A program made the position numbers and the translations under genes. The notes under the pieces are model-generated. The model was not told the DNA's origin. It worked only from the letters and a program-made list of their open reading frames with translations, and ran no database searches. Shown here piece after piece: positions 47,704 to 58,708 of a stretch of 64,000 nt of DNA; position 1 is the stretch's first letter, and every line of letters starts with the position of its first letter. The stretch spans positions 1 to 64,000 of the forward strand of contig WHUX01000250.1 of assembly GCA_015179025.1 (NCBI GenBank). Direction: 5' to 3'. This stretch comes from Terfezia claveryi. Taxonomy: Eukaryota > Ascomycota > Pezizomycetes > Pezizales > Pezizaceae.

Positions 47704-50700
47704 CTAATACTGATACCCAAAAACCTCCGCAACAGCCATGAAATTCCATCTTAATGCACCAAGAGAGACTAGACTAACGACAACATCCACAACCAACAGC
47801 ACAACTCCACCCAACATGAATCTTGGACTGAATATCTTGTGCAGCATCAAGTGTCTCCGTAGCCATCCAGCACATGCCGCTGCTGACGTTGCAACGACAG
47901 TGTGATAGAGAACGAATGTCGCAACGCACACCATAACACTACTCAGTATCCCACCTTGCTTTGGCTGCTTCTTCCATAATGCAATCAAGGGGACTGACAA
48001 GGCTGTGAGAATTTGTGGCCCTACAGTGTTCAGTACGATAAGGAGGGGGACCATGGGTATACTATGGTTGTGAAGGGAATAAATGCAGTTTCCCACTGTA
48101 TAGAGGGCAGGGTAGCTTGGTGTCCGGTAGAGAAGAAGTGTGCATTCCCCAACAACCCAAGCACAACAGGTCCGATCGCACTGTCATTCAATTCATTGAA
48201 GTCAATGATCTCGAGGACGTTGAGGATTTGCCAGAAGAGAATTCCCATTGAGATACCACCAAGGGGTTTCTGGAGCAAAATCAATGGCAACGCCCAAGTA
48301 ATTACCAGTAAGAGAAACCGTGTTCCATGGAGGTTAGAGTATCCCAAAAGAACTACACATTCTCCACTAACAGATGAAATCTTCTTGGAGGTAGGATTTT
48401 GTTCCAATGGTGCCAATTTCTTGCCTTGTTTCGAGGAAAGCTCAATGCCCAGGCAAACCTGGGCCCATGCGAAGCCAACTTGGCCTGCCACAAAGCCCAT
48501 CGCCAGGATCAATTGTGAGACGAACATCTTGGTGGCCTTCATGAGCCTTTCATCAATGGATAACCATTCGCCATTATCAGCAGCATCCATAATCCAATAT
48601 ACTGCGTTTAGCACCAGTCCAATCCTGAATGAGAATCCAATCCAGAAGCTTGCCGGTCCCTCATAGGATTTCGTTCCTTTATAGAAGGATTTGATGACTG
48701 ATGGTAGGGCAATTGCCATAATGAGAAGGAGGTTAAGACTGTAAGGTGCTGAAACCGATGTGGTAGCTGAGGCATAGAAAGTTGAGACGCAATACGGCAT
48801 TTGTTCCTCACGACATAGCTTGGAGAGAGACGCAACTCGTACAAGAATAAGGAAAACGAGTGAGTGATATGCCCCGAGCACTCTTGCCGTGAGGTCTGAT
48901 TGCCTCTGCGAGTGGATTAGTGCACCAATGCCGAAGGTAGCAAGAAAAAAATTCAAAATAATATCTTCCCAAATGGTGAAAGAGTTTGATACAAATAGTA
49001 AGGCATGAGACACGGTAAATAGGGCAGCCAGGGCTCCCCACACCGATGTCGGCCATAAAGGTAGTAAACGCCATTTGATATAGACTAGGGCATAGGCAAA
49101 TCCGGCCATGCTGCCCAAGGCAGTACCCAGCAGCGCCGTATTCGTACGTGACAGTTTGGCAGACACGATGAAGCAAGAGACATAAGCTATCAGTGCCCCA
49201 ACTGACATTCCGATCCCTATGCGTTGCAGAAAAAGTCCGGTTATCTCGACCCTACCTCCAGAAATCCCCCGTGCATAAATAGCAAGGATAGCAATGCTTC
49301 CTGCAAGTACCAAGCAACCTGCGCTCATGCTCACAAGGTCAAACCGTGCCCACAAATTTCTACAAACCCGAAGGTTCTCCTCTTGGAATGCTGAGAAATC
49401 ATGGAATATGCTTGACCAATGTTCTGCCTCCGCATATGGCACTCCTCCAGCCAAGAGAGTATTATATTTACTTTCCCCTCTTATCCAATATGTCGATGCC
49501 ATCGAATCATCATCTACCTCCTCCTTTCTTGCAACCGCATAAGCTTGTTGGTACCGTCTGATCTGTGCACCTGTAATACGATTGACCTCGACTAAATTTT
49601 CCCAATTGTCGCTGCCTGGTCCAACAAATGCCTCTGCAATCGGAGCACCGAGGTTATTGTATGGTATGGGAACCCCAAGCAATAACGCCAGAGTCGGTAC
49701 GATATCAATTTGGGCGACTGGCCTAGGATTGGCTACAGATGCGGCCTTTCCCGGGTATTTCCCGAATATCCCTTTCTTCGAGTACATCCATAGAGCAGCC
49801 TCTATTTCTCCTTGGGACTCCCCACCATGGTCACCTTTAGGGTCCATACCATGGTCACCCATTACGATCAGTAATGTCTTAGAGTCGATAGCTTCGATGA
49901 GGTTTCTGACTACCCCATCCATTTGTTTGAGCTTGGTACCCATGGCAGGGTGGTCGGGCCCATAACGATGCCCGGCATGATCCACGCCCAGGTAATGGCC
50001 AATCAACACATCCCATTTCTTAGACTCTTTTTCTTCCAGGAGCGGGAATATGTGTTCGTTAACTCCGTTATCCACAGTATGTAAATCCCAGACGTTGAGA
50101 GAGTCATATGGATGAGTTAGGTTTTGCTCGAAATGTTTACCAAAAAGCGCAACCCATGTGTCGTCCCCTAAAAAAGCAATCCGTTTTCCTTGTCGCCTTA
50201 GCTGAGCTATGAGGTTGTCTTCGTCAATCTCAGATCCAGCAAAATTCGAACCAGCATCGATAAAGGTCGGCAAAGACCCAGTCGTGAGACCCTTCAAACG
50301 CTGTAGGGTCGTTGTGGGAGGGTCTGCAATGAAAGGAAACAAAATGGCATTATTGGGTTCAGAAGCTGCCACCTCGGAAAGTACAGTAAACGCATTGTGA
50401 AAATAATGTGGCTCAGATGCATTGTCCCGTGCTTCGTATGGTACCGTGAAGTCAAACCGTAATGCATCTATCACAACTATGACGGCCTTGTCAAAGGTTT
50501 TAGGATGCCAGCAACCATGTTTCCGCCGAAGCGTGAGGTCTGTCATACTGTTCACCACCCCCTCGATTGAAGAAATCTCACATTGAGACTGCTGTTCTAG
50601 AACAAGCCTTGTGAGAAGGAATCCTCTGGTGAAAAGAAAGAGGCCGATTGCATGGAGTGCAATTATCCACAAAAAGAAAAGCACCAAAAGGCCATGGGTT

Positions 50701-50831
50701 ACTTTGAACTGAACCTCGTCACGGTGATTGGCCCTTTCGATGTTTTGTTTTGACTTGCGTTTCTCCTCACGCAAGCGTACTTTCGCCTCTGCAAATTTAG
50801 CAGCCAATCCTTCAGGAAGGGAATTATTCAT
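47704..50831 (-). CDS. GPI13: GPI ethanolamine phosphate transferase 3 (Gpi13/PIG-O), intronless, one apparent frameshift
   Basis: Gpi13 adds phosphoethanolamine to the third mannose of the GPI precursor in the ER membrane, the group later linked to the protein. An N-terminal membrane helix (about residues 46-67) is followed by a lumenal alkaline-phosphatase-like domain with VVIDALRFDF (119-128), FLGDDTW (220-226), HYLGVDHAGHRYGPDH (279-294) and VMGDHGMDPKGDHGG (323-337), which supply the metal ligands and the catalytic nucleophile region. Ten or more membrane helices make up the C-terminal half. The frame is open from 50831 to about 48045, then continues one frame over as PLLIVLNTVGPQILTAL to the stop at 47704. 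The shift is at a five-base run (plus-strand G, 48045-48049); one extra base would give about 1042 residues, close to the yeast protein. No GT-AG intron can bridge it. The gene is essential in yeast. Confidence 0.95.
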
Positions 50832-50958
50832 TGACGATGCCGGCGTGTAGGCTCCCTTTGCATCTGTCCTGGAACTTTAAAAAAGCAATAGGACTTAAGC
50901 GGTGTTGTGTTGTGTTGTGGTATAATTGTTTTGTGTTGAGCTGTGTTCGCAGTACCGC

Positions 50959-51114
50959 AAAAACTCAGAAATAGGACCCCTGCTCAAACTAATGTCGGTT
51001 GCTAAATCTAAAACTAATTCTACCTAAGATATACAAATAGGAGGTAGGTTTAGGTAGAATTACAGAATTAGCAACCGACATTAGTTTGAGCAGGGGTCTT
51101 ATTTCTAAGTTTTT
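50959..51114. repeat. Foldback (MITE-like) element with arms of about 65-70 bp
   Basis: The left arm (50959-51027) and right arm (51050-51114) are inverted copies that match at most positions, sharing CCCCTGCTCAAACTAATGTC and GGTTGCTAA, with small gaps near the centre. The loop is about 22 bp. It would extrude a strong hairpin. No coding content. Confidence 0.9.
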
Positions 51115-51867
51115 GACAGTAAAAGTCTTGGCTCTACCAGATCCCACACTACCTTAATTAATACAGTAATAGAGGGATTTAGTAACTTACTTTCTTGTTA
51201 ACTTTCTTATTAAGTTTCTATAGTAGCTTGACAACTTCTAAAGTTACTATAGCAACCATTTATTAGTAAATAAAAATAGTCTAATCTTGAAGTTTATATA
51301 AACCTCAAGACTACTTCTCTTTTACTTACTTTCTAGCCTTATATAATTATTACAACTTATTTAATTTTAAGATATAGTTCCTTTTAAGTAAAACCTTCTT
51401 TATACTATAGAGTATATTATTACTAGTACTTCTCAACTAGTTTAAATTACTTATAAACAACTATCAATATTAGCAAGTCAAACAACTATTCTAAATAGTA
51501 AAAATAGTACTAAAGTTTAACTTTTAAAAGAAAATAAAATTAAAATAGTTTACCTATAGATTAAATACTAAACAGACTATTAGTATAGTAATAAAAAAGT
51601 CTTTTAGATATAGATTTAAGTCTTTTTAAAGAAAATAATTAGTAAAAAACTTTAAGATCTTTAACAAACTATATAAGCTTTAGTTATTTAATATAAGACT
51701 CAAATTAAAGAAGAAAAAAATGAATCAAATATATATTTATAGATAATTAAGATTTAGATATATAAAAACTAATATATATCTATAAAAATAGTATAATAAG
51801 ATATTAAGCTAAAGTAGCCTGAATCATTAATTAAATAGATTATCTATTTGAATAAGTAGTAAGAGTA
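51115..51867. other. AT-rich gene-free block
   Basis: Over 700 bp of strongly AT-rich sequence with runs of TTAGTA/TTATAT and no open frame of note. It separates GPI13 from the transposon cluster and resembles the AT-rich block at 5150-7200. Confidence 0.7.
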
Positions 51868-52352
51868 TGTAATGACGGCTCTGGGGACAAGTCGACCAAG
51901 AAGTATGCTGGAGCAAGGGCAAGGCTAGAGTAATATACACGTAGGAACGCTACGTGTGTGACTAGAGAAATAGGCTAGGACGGGGGCAAGGGCGAGGGCG
52001 AGAGAGACATATATAAGTAGTAGAAGGCAGCAGGGCTGCAGAGCTGTTCACGAGATAAGGAGGTGCACAAAAGAGGTGCACAAACGCTAGAAGAAACAAG
52101 GTTCTGTATTAGGTATATAAGACGTTGGATAGGGATCCAACGATAGTATGAGGGACAGGGGCTATATATACATAATTCTGGGCCAGGACAATAGAAGGAA
52201 TAAGCTTCCTAAGATCCCTATCTCGGAAGCCAAGCAAGGTAACGATAACCTATCACCTAAGATTGTAGGTGATGACAAAGGCAACAATGACAATAACCCA
52301 TCACCTGCGATCGCAGGTGATAACAAAGATAATTGAGCATATGGTTGTGATA
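51868..52352 (-). repeat. 3' LTR of gypsy copy B (485 bp)
   Basis: On the minus strand it starts TATCACAACC (copy A: TGTAACAACC) after a purine tract and ends CATTACA (copy A: CGTTACA). It shares the central promoter-like segment, including TATATATA near 52163 and GTTGGATCC(C/T)TATCCAAC, with copy A. Confidence 0.85.
52250..52321. repeat. Two palindromes inside the LTR of copy B
   Basis: CACCTGCGATCGCAGGTG forms the core of a perfect 22-bp palindrome at 52300-52321. A decayed relative, CACCTAAGATTGTAGGTG, lies at 52253-52270, about 47 bp away. The matching part of the copy A LTR has neither. Confidence 0.85.
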
Positions 52353-54491
52353 CTATTCCTCCTTTAGGCTAGAGCTACAGCAACTAGGAGGCCTGGGTAT
52401 GACAACCAGCAAAATTAATATAGGAAACAATAACAAAGGTAATGACAAAGACCCCAACTCCAAACAACAACAAGAATAAAACAATAACAAGAATGTAAAG
52501 TTATGACCTCAGTCGACTGGGTGAGGCTTCCTGAAGTATTGCTGGTGGAACAAGGTAACCAAATCCTACATATTCTCCAAGTCCTCTACGGGTTGCCAGG
52601 TAGTCTCCTTGTCCCCTACCTATTTGACCTTATATTGAACTTGCCCATAGCATTTTCTAGAGTCCAGTACTTCCTCAACCTCCCACTCCTCTTCACCTGC
52701 AATCACTTCAGGAGGGGGTGGGGGGTGCTTTTGCCCAGGAAGGGGATTATTGGTGGCTGGTTCGATCTCCGAGACGTGAACGACTGGGTGGCATTTGATA
52801 TCTTTAGGGAACTTCAACCAGTAGGTATGAGTGCCCACATTCCCTAATACTTCATATAGCTCTAGGAACTTTTGATCTAGCTTATGAGAAGGTCGTTCTG
52901 TCCGGAAGTGTGGACTAGAGAGCTACACCTTGTCTCCTGGCTAGTATCTAGGGGCTGGCAGTTATGATCCATTAGCATACTTAGCTTGCCTGGCTTGCAC
53001 ATATTTCAGCTCCGCTTTCAGAGTGGTGTGGAGCTCAGCAAGTCTAGCTATGAACTCCTGGGATGGGGTATCATTTCTGGTCTTTTGTAGGGGCGCCAAA
53101 GCATTCACAAACTAGGGGTACCAACCATAGTTGGCCAGGAAAGAGGATGTTTTCAATGATTTCGAAAATTGGTTGTTGGCGGCAAATTCGCAGGTTGCCA
53201 ACAATGAAACCCAGTTGTCCTGCTGGTAATTAATGAAGGCCTACAGGTATTGCTCCATAATGGTGTTCATCCTATCCGATTGGCCATCCGTCTGGGGATG
53301 GTATACTGTTGACAAATGTACTTTGATCCCCAGAAGCTCGCAGAATGCTCTCCAAAAGTCTGAGGTGAACTGAGGGCCACGGTCTAATACAATGGATTCG
53401 GGAAGCCCATGATACTGAAACACATTATTGAGGTAGAGGTTGGCCAACTCCTTGGCCAAACAGGTATCCCGACAAGGTACGACATGCCTCATCTTCATTA
53501 GCCGATCTACCACTATCAAGATGGCATTGAATCCCGAATCTTCTGGCAATCCTGTCACGAAATCTATGGTCAGGTGTAGCCACGGCCAATCCGAGATATC
53601 CAGAGGCTTCAGGATGCCATATGGGGCGTGGTGGATGGGCTTAGCATGCTTGCAAATATAGCAGTTCCATATATACTACTCCATGTCCTTTTGTTGGTTG
53701 ATCTATATATATTTCCTGGCTAGTAATTCCAATGTTTTAGCCACTCCCGAGTGGCCTGCTACTGGAGTATCATAGTGTTCCTTAATCACTCACAGGTGCA
53801 GCTCTCCTTCTGGCACATAGAGTCATTCGAGGTAGTAAAGGAGGCCTTCCTAGACAATACACTCGGCCAGGAAGATCTTGGGGTGGTGGCGCTGGCCGGA
53901 ATCCACTGCAGTGATGATTTTCTTAGCTAGGGGGTCATCCTCATATGCCTGTCTCACCAGTTGTTAGAAGTTGGCTTCCCCATCAGCCTCAGCCTTAGCT
54001 TCCGCATCAGCCTCAGCCTCAGCCTCAGCTTCCATATCAGCAAGGACATTGGCCACTAGATCGAGATTTTTGGGCTTTAATACCACCTGATTTTAGTATT
54101 TTAGCCTTTCATCCCCCCCTTTAGGGAGGTCACCTGATCTTCTAGTCAAAGCGTCCAGTTTACTACTAGCCTTTCCTAGTCGGTACTTGATCTTAAAGTT
54201 GAACTGAGAGAGGAATTCTGACTACCTGGCCTGCCGTCAGTTCAGCAGCTTGGTGGTTGTAAAATACTCAAAGTTTTTGTGGTCAGATAATACCTTGATG
54301 ATCTCCTTAGTTGACTCTAGATGTGGCCTCTATTCTTCGAATGCTTGCATGATAGGTATCAGCTCTTTGTCATAGATCTCGTAGTTGTACTCAGCTGGGG
54401 AGTACTTTTTCGAGAAGTAGGCTACAGGGTGGAGGATTCCATTGACATACTGAGACAAGATTCCCATGGAGACATAGTTGGAGGCGTTAGT

Positions 54492-54790
54492 TGTTACGGC
54501 TGAGATTATGTAGACCGGACCGGTACCACCCAACAATGGGTGGCCTGAAGTTAACCCCACTTTCCTATATATATGCCCACTTCTTGTATCTAGTTATTGC
54601 TCTCTAAGACTCGAGCAAAGTCTTGTATCACTGGGTTACTTTACTTTATCGAATGAATCAGTCTATATTCTTCGCTATATTCTTTGTACCTTTAGCTCAG
54701 TTAGGCCCGAGCCTAATAATTATGCCTTTATGTACTTTATATACCGATATACTGACAGATATTACCATGATCACTAGCTTGCCCCTAACA
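54492..54790 (+). repeat. Left LTR of the nested small element (299 bp)
   Basis: TGTTA...TAACA ends. It differs from the right LTR at about 39 sites by hand alignment, all transitions, without any length change. Confidence 0.9.
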
Positions 54791-55591
54791 TTACTTTGCT
54801 TTGACAAAAGGGACCAGTGATTCTGGGTCAAATCACCTCTCCCTAGCTACCTACACTATCGGATAATCCCTCAAGGGCAGAACAGATTATTAGCTAATAT
54901 GAGCGATATCGGAAATAATTATTTCCCCCTCCTATTTACTTATTAGCTTGTTCTAAATGACCTACTAATACTATATTGAGATCTTTGGATCTGCTAAGTC
55001 TTAGATGTCAAGTAACATGCTCTTAGCCAGACTTCTAAGGCTCCAAACGAGCCTATAAAGCTCTGCTGAGTAAGCTTACAAGCCTCCGAATGAGCTTACA
55101 TGGCCCCGAACGAGCTCATAAGCTCAAAGACCCCTTCCTACCTTAGGCGAAGACCCAAATGAGCACTGCGAGCGCTAAAGACCCGAACGAGCATCCCAAG
55201 CATGCAAATAAACAAGACTCCCCCTTGCACTGGCAAGTCGGGTTAGATAGCTGGGAAAGCATATATTGAACCTTTTCTTGTAACGTTGGCTTTTTCTCAT
55301 AGGGTTTTGCCGCGCAGAGGTTTTTAATGGTAATGGTATGTGGGAATACCCCCCCCTATGAGATTACCCTGGATCTATGATCCATATATATATTGCACCT
55401 CATGTTAAGATACCACCAGATTAGTTGATCCACATATCATGGGAAGCGGATCAATGGCGAGTCACCAGAGAAGTGAAGCCTCCTGGTCTGATATTTAAGC
55501 ACTGGCATGATGCCACTATGTTTAAGAGAATACCACTATCCTTCCAAACCCCCCTACAGGCAAATATGCAAGACTGTTTAGGCACTGTTGT

Positions 55592-55688
55592 TCAGACCAC
55601 TATGTCCAATGTTGTCAGACTACCATGTCCAATATTGTCAGACCACTATGTCCAATGTTGTCAGACTGCCATGTCCAATATTGTCAGG
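55592..55688. repeat. Four 23-bp tandem units inside the nested element
   Basis: The unit CAGAC(C/T)(A/G)C(T/C)ATGTCCAAT(G/A)TTGT repeats four times, alternating two subtypes. Confidence 0.85.
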
Positions 55689-55784
55689 GCCAGCCCCAAT
55701 GTCTATGCCTTCAAACATAAGCACGTGAATCAGAGGGTTAGTAAAGATGGTCAGTCAGGACGCCCTCTAGTAGAGGGGGAGTAC

Positions 55785-56083
55785 TGTTATGGCTAAGATT
55801 ATACAGACCGGGCTGGTACCACCTAACGGTGAGTGGCCTGAAGTCAACCCTGCTTTCCTATATATATGCCCACTTTTTGTATCTAGTTATTACTTTCTAA
55901 GACTCGAGCGAAGTCTTATATTGCTGGGTTACTTTACTTTATCGAATGAATTAGTCTATATTCTTCACTATATTCTTCGTACCTTTAGCCTAGTTAGGCC
56001 TAAGCCTAGTGATTATGCCTTCGTGCACTCTATATACCGATATACTGACAGATATCACTATGATCACTAGCTCGCCCCTAACA
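55785..56083 (+). repeat. Right LTR of the nested small element (299 bp)
   Basis: Same length and ends as the left LTR; preceded by the purine tract. Confidence 0.9.
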
Positions 56084-57989
56084 TCAGTCTCCACGATATA
56101 TTTGCTGTCCGAATTGAAATAGGCCAGGATTAGTGCTGAGCAGAAAGCTTCTTTGAGGTTCTAGAAGGCCTTTTTCATTGTCGGGTGTAAGCCAGCTTCT
56201 ACCTTTGTTTTCGTCAAGGCCATCAGGGATGCCGCAATCCTTGAATATCTCAGGATGAACTGGCGGTAAAAGTTGGCAAATCCTAGGAAGGCTTGTACAT
56301 CCTTCAAGTTGGCCGGGGTTTCCTACTCCTGGATTGTGGCAACTTTGGCAGGATCTATCCGGATACCTTCCATGGTAATAATCAACTCTAGATATTTAAC
56401 TTCCTACACATGAAACTCATATTTCTTGGGCTTGAGGTACAATCTAGCTTGCTCCAGCTTTTCTAACACCTGCCGGACATGAATCTTGTGTTCTGCTAGA
56501 GTATCTAAATAAATCAAGATATTATCGAGGTAAGCCATGCAGAACACATCCAAGAAGTCTCGTAGGGTGTCATTAATAAAGTGCTGGAAAGAGGCCAGGG
56601 TATTAGTCAACTCAAAAGGTATAATATTATACTCAAAATGGCCATATCTTGTTTGGAAGGTAGTCTTCCACTCCTTCCTCTTGGTGATCCATACTAGGTT
56701 GTATGCCCCTCTCAAATCCAATTTGGTGAACCATTTTGCCTTGGAAAGCCTGGCTAATGTCTCTAGGATTAGAGGTAGGGGGTACCTATTTTTAACCATT
56801 ATTCATTCTAGCCTTGATAATCAATATACAACTGGAGAGAGCCATCCAATTTCTTCACAAAAAGCACTGGAGCACCCGCTGGTAAGGAGCTATAGCGAAT
56901 GAAACTCTTGTTGAGGTTTTCCTCTAAGTACCTCTTCAAAGCTTCCAGCTCCAACTGGAACATTCTATAGAGGGGCTCATAGGGGGGAGGTCTTACCCTC
57001 TATTAGTAGAATAGTGTGGTCATAAGGCCGGTAGGGTGTGAGCTTCTCTGCAGCCTTCTCCAAGAACAGGTCAATGAATTCGTGGTATTTGTCCAGTATC
57101 ATGGACTTCCATTCCTCCTTGGACCTCATTTTATGGATCTTCAAGTTCACCTTATGTATGGACAGGGCATGTGCCTTTAGCTTGTGCCTTCTAGTGAGGT
57201 AAGCGAAGGCCTCTGCCCTGATAAAGCTGACATTTAGGGGTTTTTGGGGAACAAGGGGAACAGGGGGAACAGTGGCATTGATGTAAGCGAGTGGGTATAC
57301 TACCTGGGTCGGGTGGATTATCAGGGACGGTAGTACACATAGCCTAGTAATAGTGGCCTTCGGATTCCTGCAGTGTTTTTTGCAGTAAGGGCTGTTGAAC
57401 TGCAGGGTATAAGAACCGAAGCTGACCGATACATCGTGCATTCTAAGCCATGGGATTCTGAGCATAATCGGATATTTTAGCTTGGTGACAAATATAGGGA
57501 AGCTCTCAGAATGGTCACCAATCTAGGTGGGGAAGCAGATGATATCGGTGATGGCTCCAGAGGAGATGGGTCGACCATCAATAACATCTAGAATATGGGG
57601 GGTTTTAAGCTTGGATGTGGATATAGAGAATTTACTGACAAAGGCCTGGTCAATGAATGCAATTCCTAAGGCTCTATAGTCTACGAGAGCTGATGTGACG
57701 AGTGTTTTACTATTGAAGGATATCATGATAGGTACAACAAAATGCTCACCAAATAGGTGAGACTCGTCAACAGACATAAAAGGAATAGAGAAAGACGATA
57801 AAGACAGATGACCTAATACAGGTCCCTTGCTAGTGTCAGTAACTAGTCAAGGGACAGGGCTTTTCCCGACTCATCAACCTCCTCAATCCATGACTCGGAT
57901 ATGGCATAGGCACTTAGGGAGTAGTTCTTTGTAAGGAAGTCATATTTCATTTCCCAATAAAATATAACTCCCATTACATACCAACTTTT

Positions 57990-58628
57990 TGTTGAAAATA
58001 ATCATTTCCTTTCGATATAGTTAAGTATTTCCATACAATACATCGTTCTCTCTTACGATTACTTCCATATCTTGCTGATACCTAATATGGACACTTCCTA
58101 CCCAATTAAGGACTTCTGTATTATTTCTTTCACATGTGTTCACATGTCGTTCACATGTTCTTATTATCTCTGCTTACTTTCCTAACTTAGTATCTATTAT
58201 CGTTACATGATGCTACTTTACTAGTTAAGGTTACTGCTTACTTGTCTCAGTTGTCATGACTCAATGATCATATCTTCTATAACTTTCTGTTATATTCATT
58301 GACTCATATCACTGTCTTAGTCGCACACCTCTATGTATTTCTTTATTCACATATGCACGATATACTATTTTTAGGTTATGTAACTTAGACTCTTTTGCTA
58401 GATCTTTACCCTCAACTTGTACCATTATATACGAGTTTCCTACTCCTGTATCTAGCTCTATACACTTCTCGATTAGACTCAATAGACTGTTTACTCTCGA
58501 CATAGTTCAACTATCTGCTCTCTCGTACTTCTACTCATTCGCACTTTCTGCTTAATAGCACTACTGTCCACCGCTACTACCTCCGTAATTACTACCGCGA
58601 TACCTCCGCTCATAGTAACCTTTCAATA
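57990..58628 (+). repeat. 5' LTR of the copia element (639 bp)
   Basis: Ends TGTTGAAA/TTTCAATA. The perfect inverted partner of the start would be TTTCAACA, so the last CA appears mutated to TA in both LTRs. GGTTATAAGCCCGG follows directly and is the expected primer-binding position. Confidence 0.93.
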
Positions 58629-58708
58629 GGTTATAAGCCCGGAATAGCTCAGGACAACTCGATAACTTTCTCGCATTTACCTTCCCTCCCACACATATCT
58701 ATACAATA

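Larger units (their letters stand above)
54492..56083 (+). mobile_element. Small non-autonomous LTR retrotransposon (TRIM-like), 1.6 kb, nested in gypsy copy B
   Basis: Two direct 299-bp repeats (54492-54790 and 55785-56083) begin TGTTA and end TAACA. They are flanked by a 5-bp target duplication, TTAGT at 54487-54491 and TCAGT at 56084-56088, one transition apart. Just before the right LTR is a purine tract, GTAGAGGGGGAGTAC. The roughly 1-kb interior has no polyprotein. It has one open frame of 123 codons (55425-55796) of unknown meaning and a 23-bp tandem repeat. Strand is inferred from the position of the purine tract. Confidence 0.9.
52353..57930 (-). pseudogene. gag-pol of gypsy copy B, many stops, interrupted at 54492-56083
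   Basis: Same domain order as copy A. The zinc knuckle at about 57930-57990 has lost its Cys codons. Protease is at 57523-57777, where the active-site loop reads DYRALG instead of DCGASG. Reverse transcriptase is at 56404-57465 with [10 protein letters not shown], the second catalytic Asp changed to Asn. RNase H is at about 56390-54330, split by the nested element. The integrase core is at 53241-53558 and the chromodomain at 52500-52720. Premature TAG codons stand where copy A has CAG, and the catalytic changes are G-to-A type, so the enzyme set is dead. Confidence 0.9.
51868..57989 (-). mobile_element. Ty3/gypsy retrotransposon, copy B (RIP-mutated, host of two nested insertions)
   Basis: Inverted relative to copy A and alignable from the 3' LTR (51868-52352) back to the gag zinc-knuckle region at about 57900-57989. 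There it is cut by the copia element at 57990. A 1.6-kb LTR element sits inside its RNase H region (54492-56083). The sequence right of the copia element (63384 on) may continue this gag but I cannot prove it. Confidence 0.9.

Noticed and set aside
48013..50400. Plus-strand frames of up to 217 codons
   Set aside because: Antisense shadows of GPI13.
58309..58503. Minus-strand frame of 64 codons repeated at 63059-63253
   Set aside because: It is the same stretch of the two copia LTRs read backwards, not a duplicated gene.
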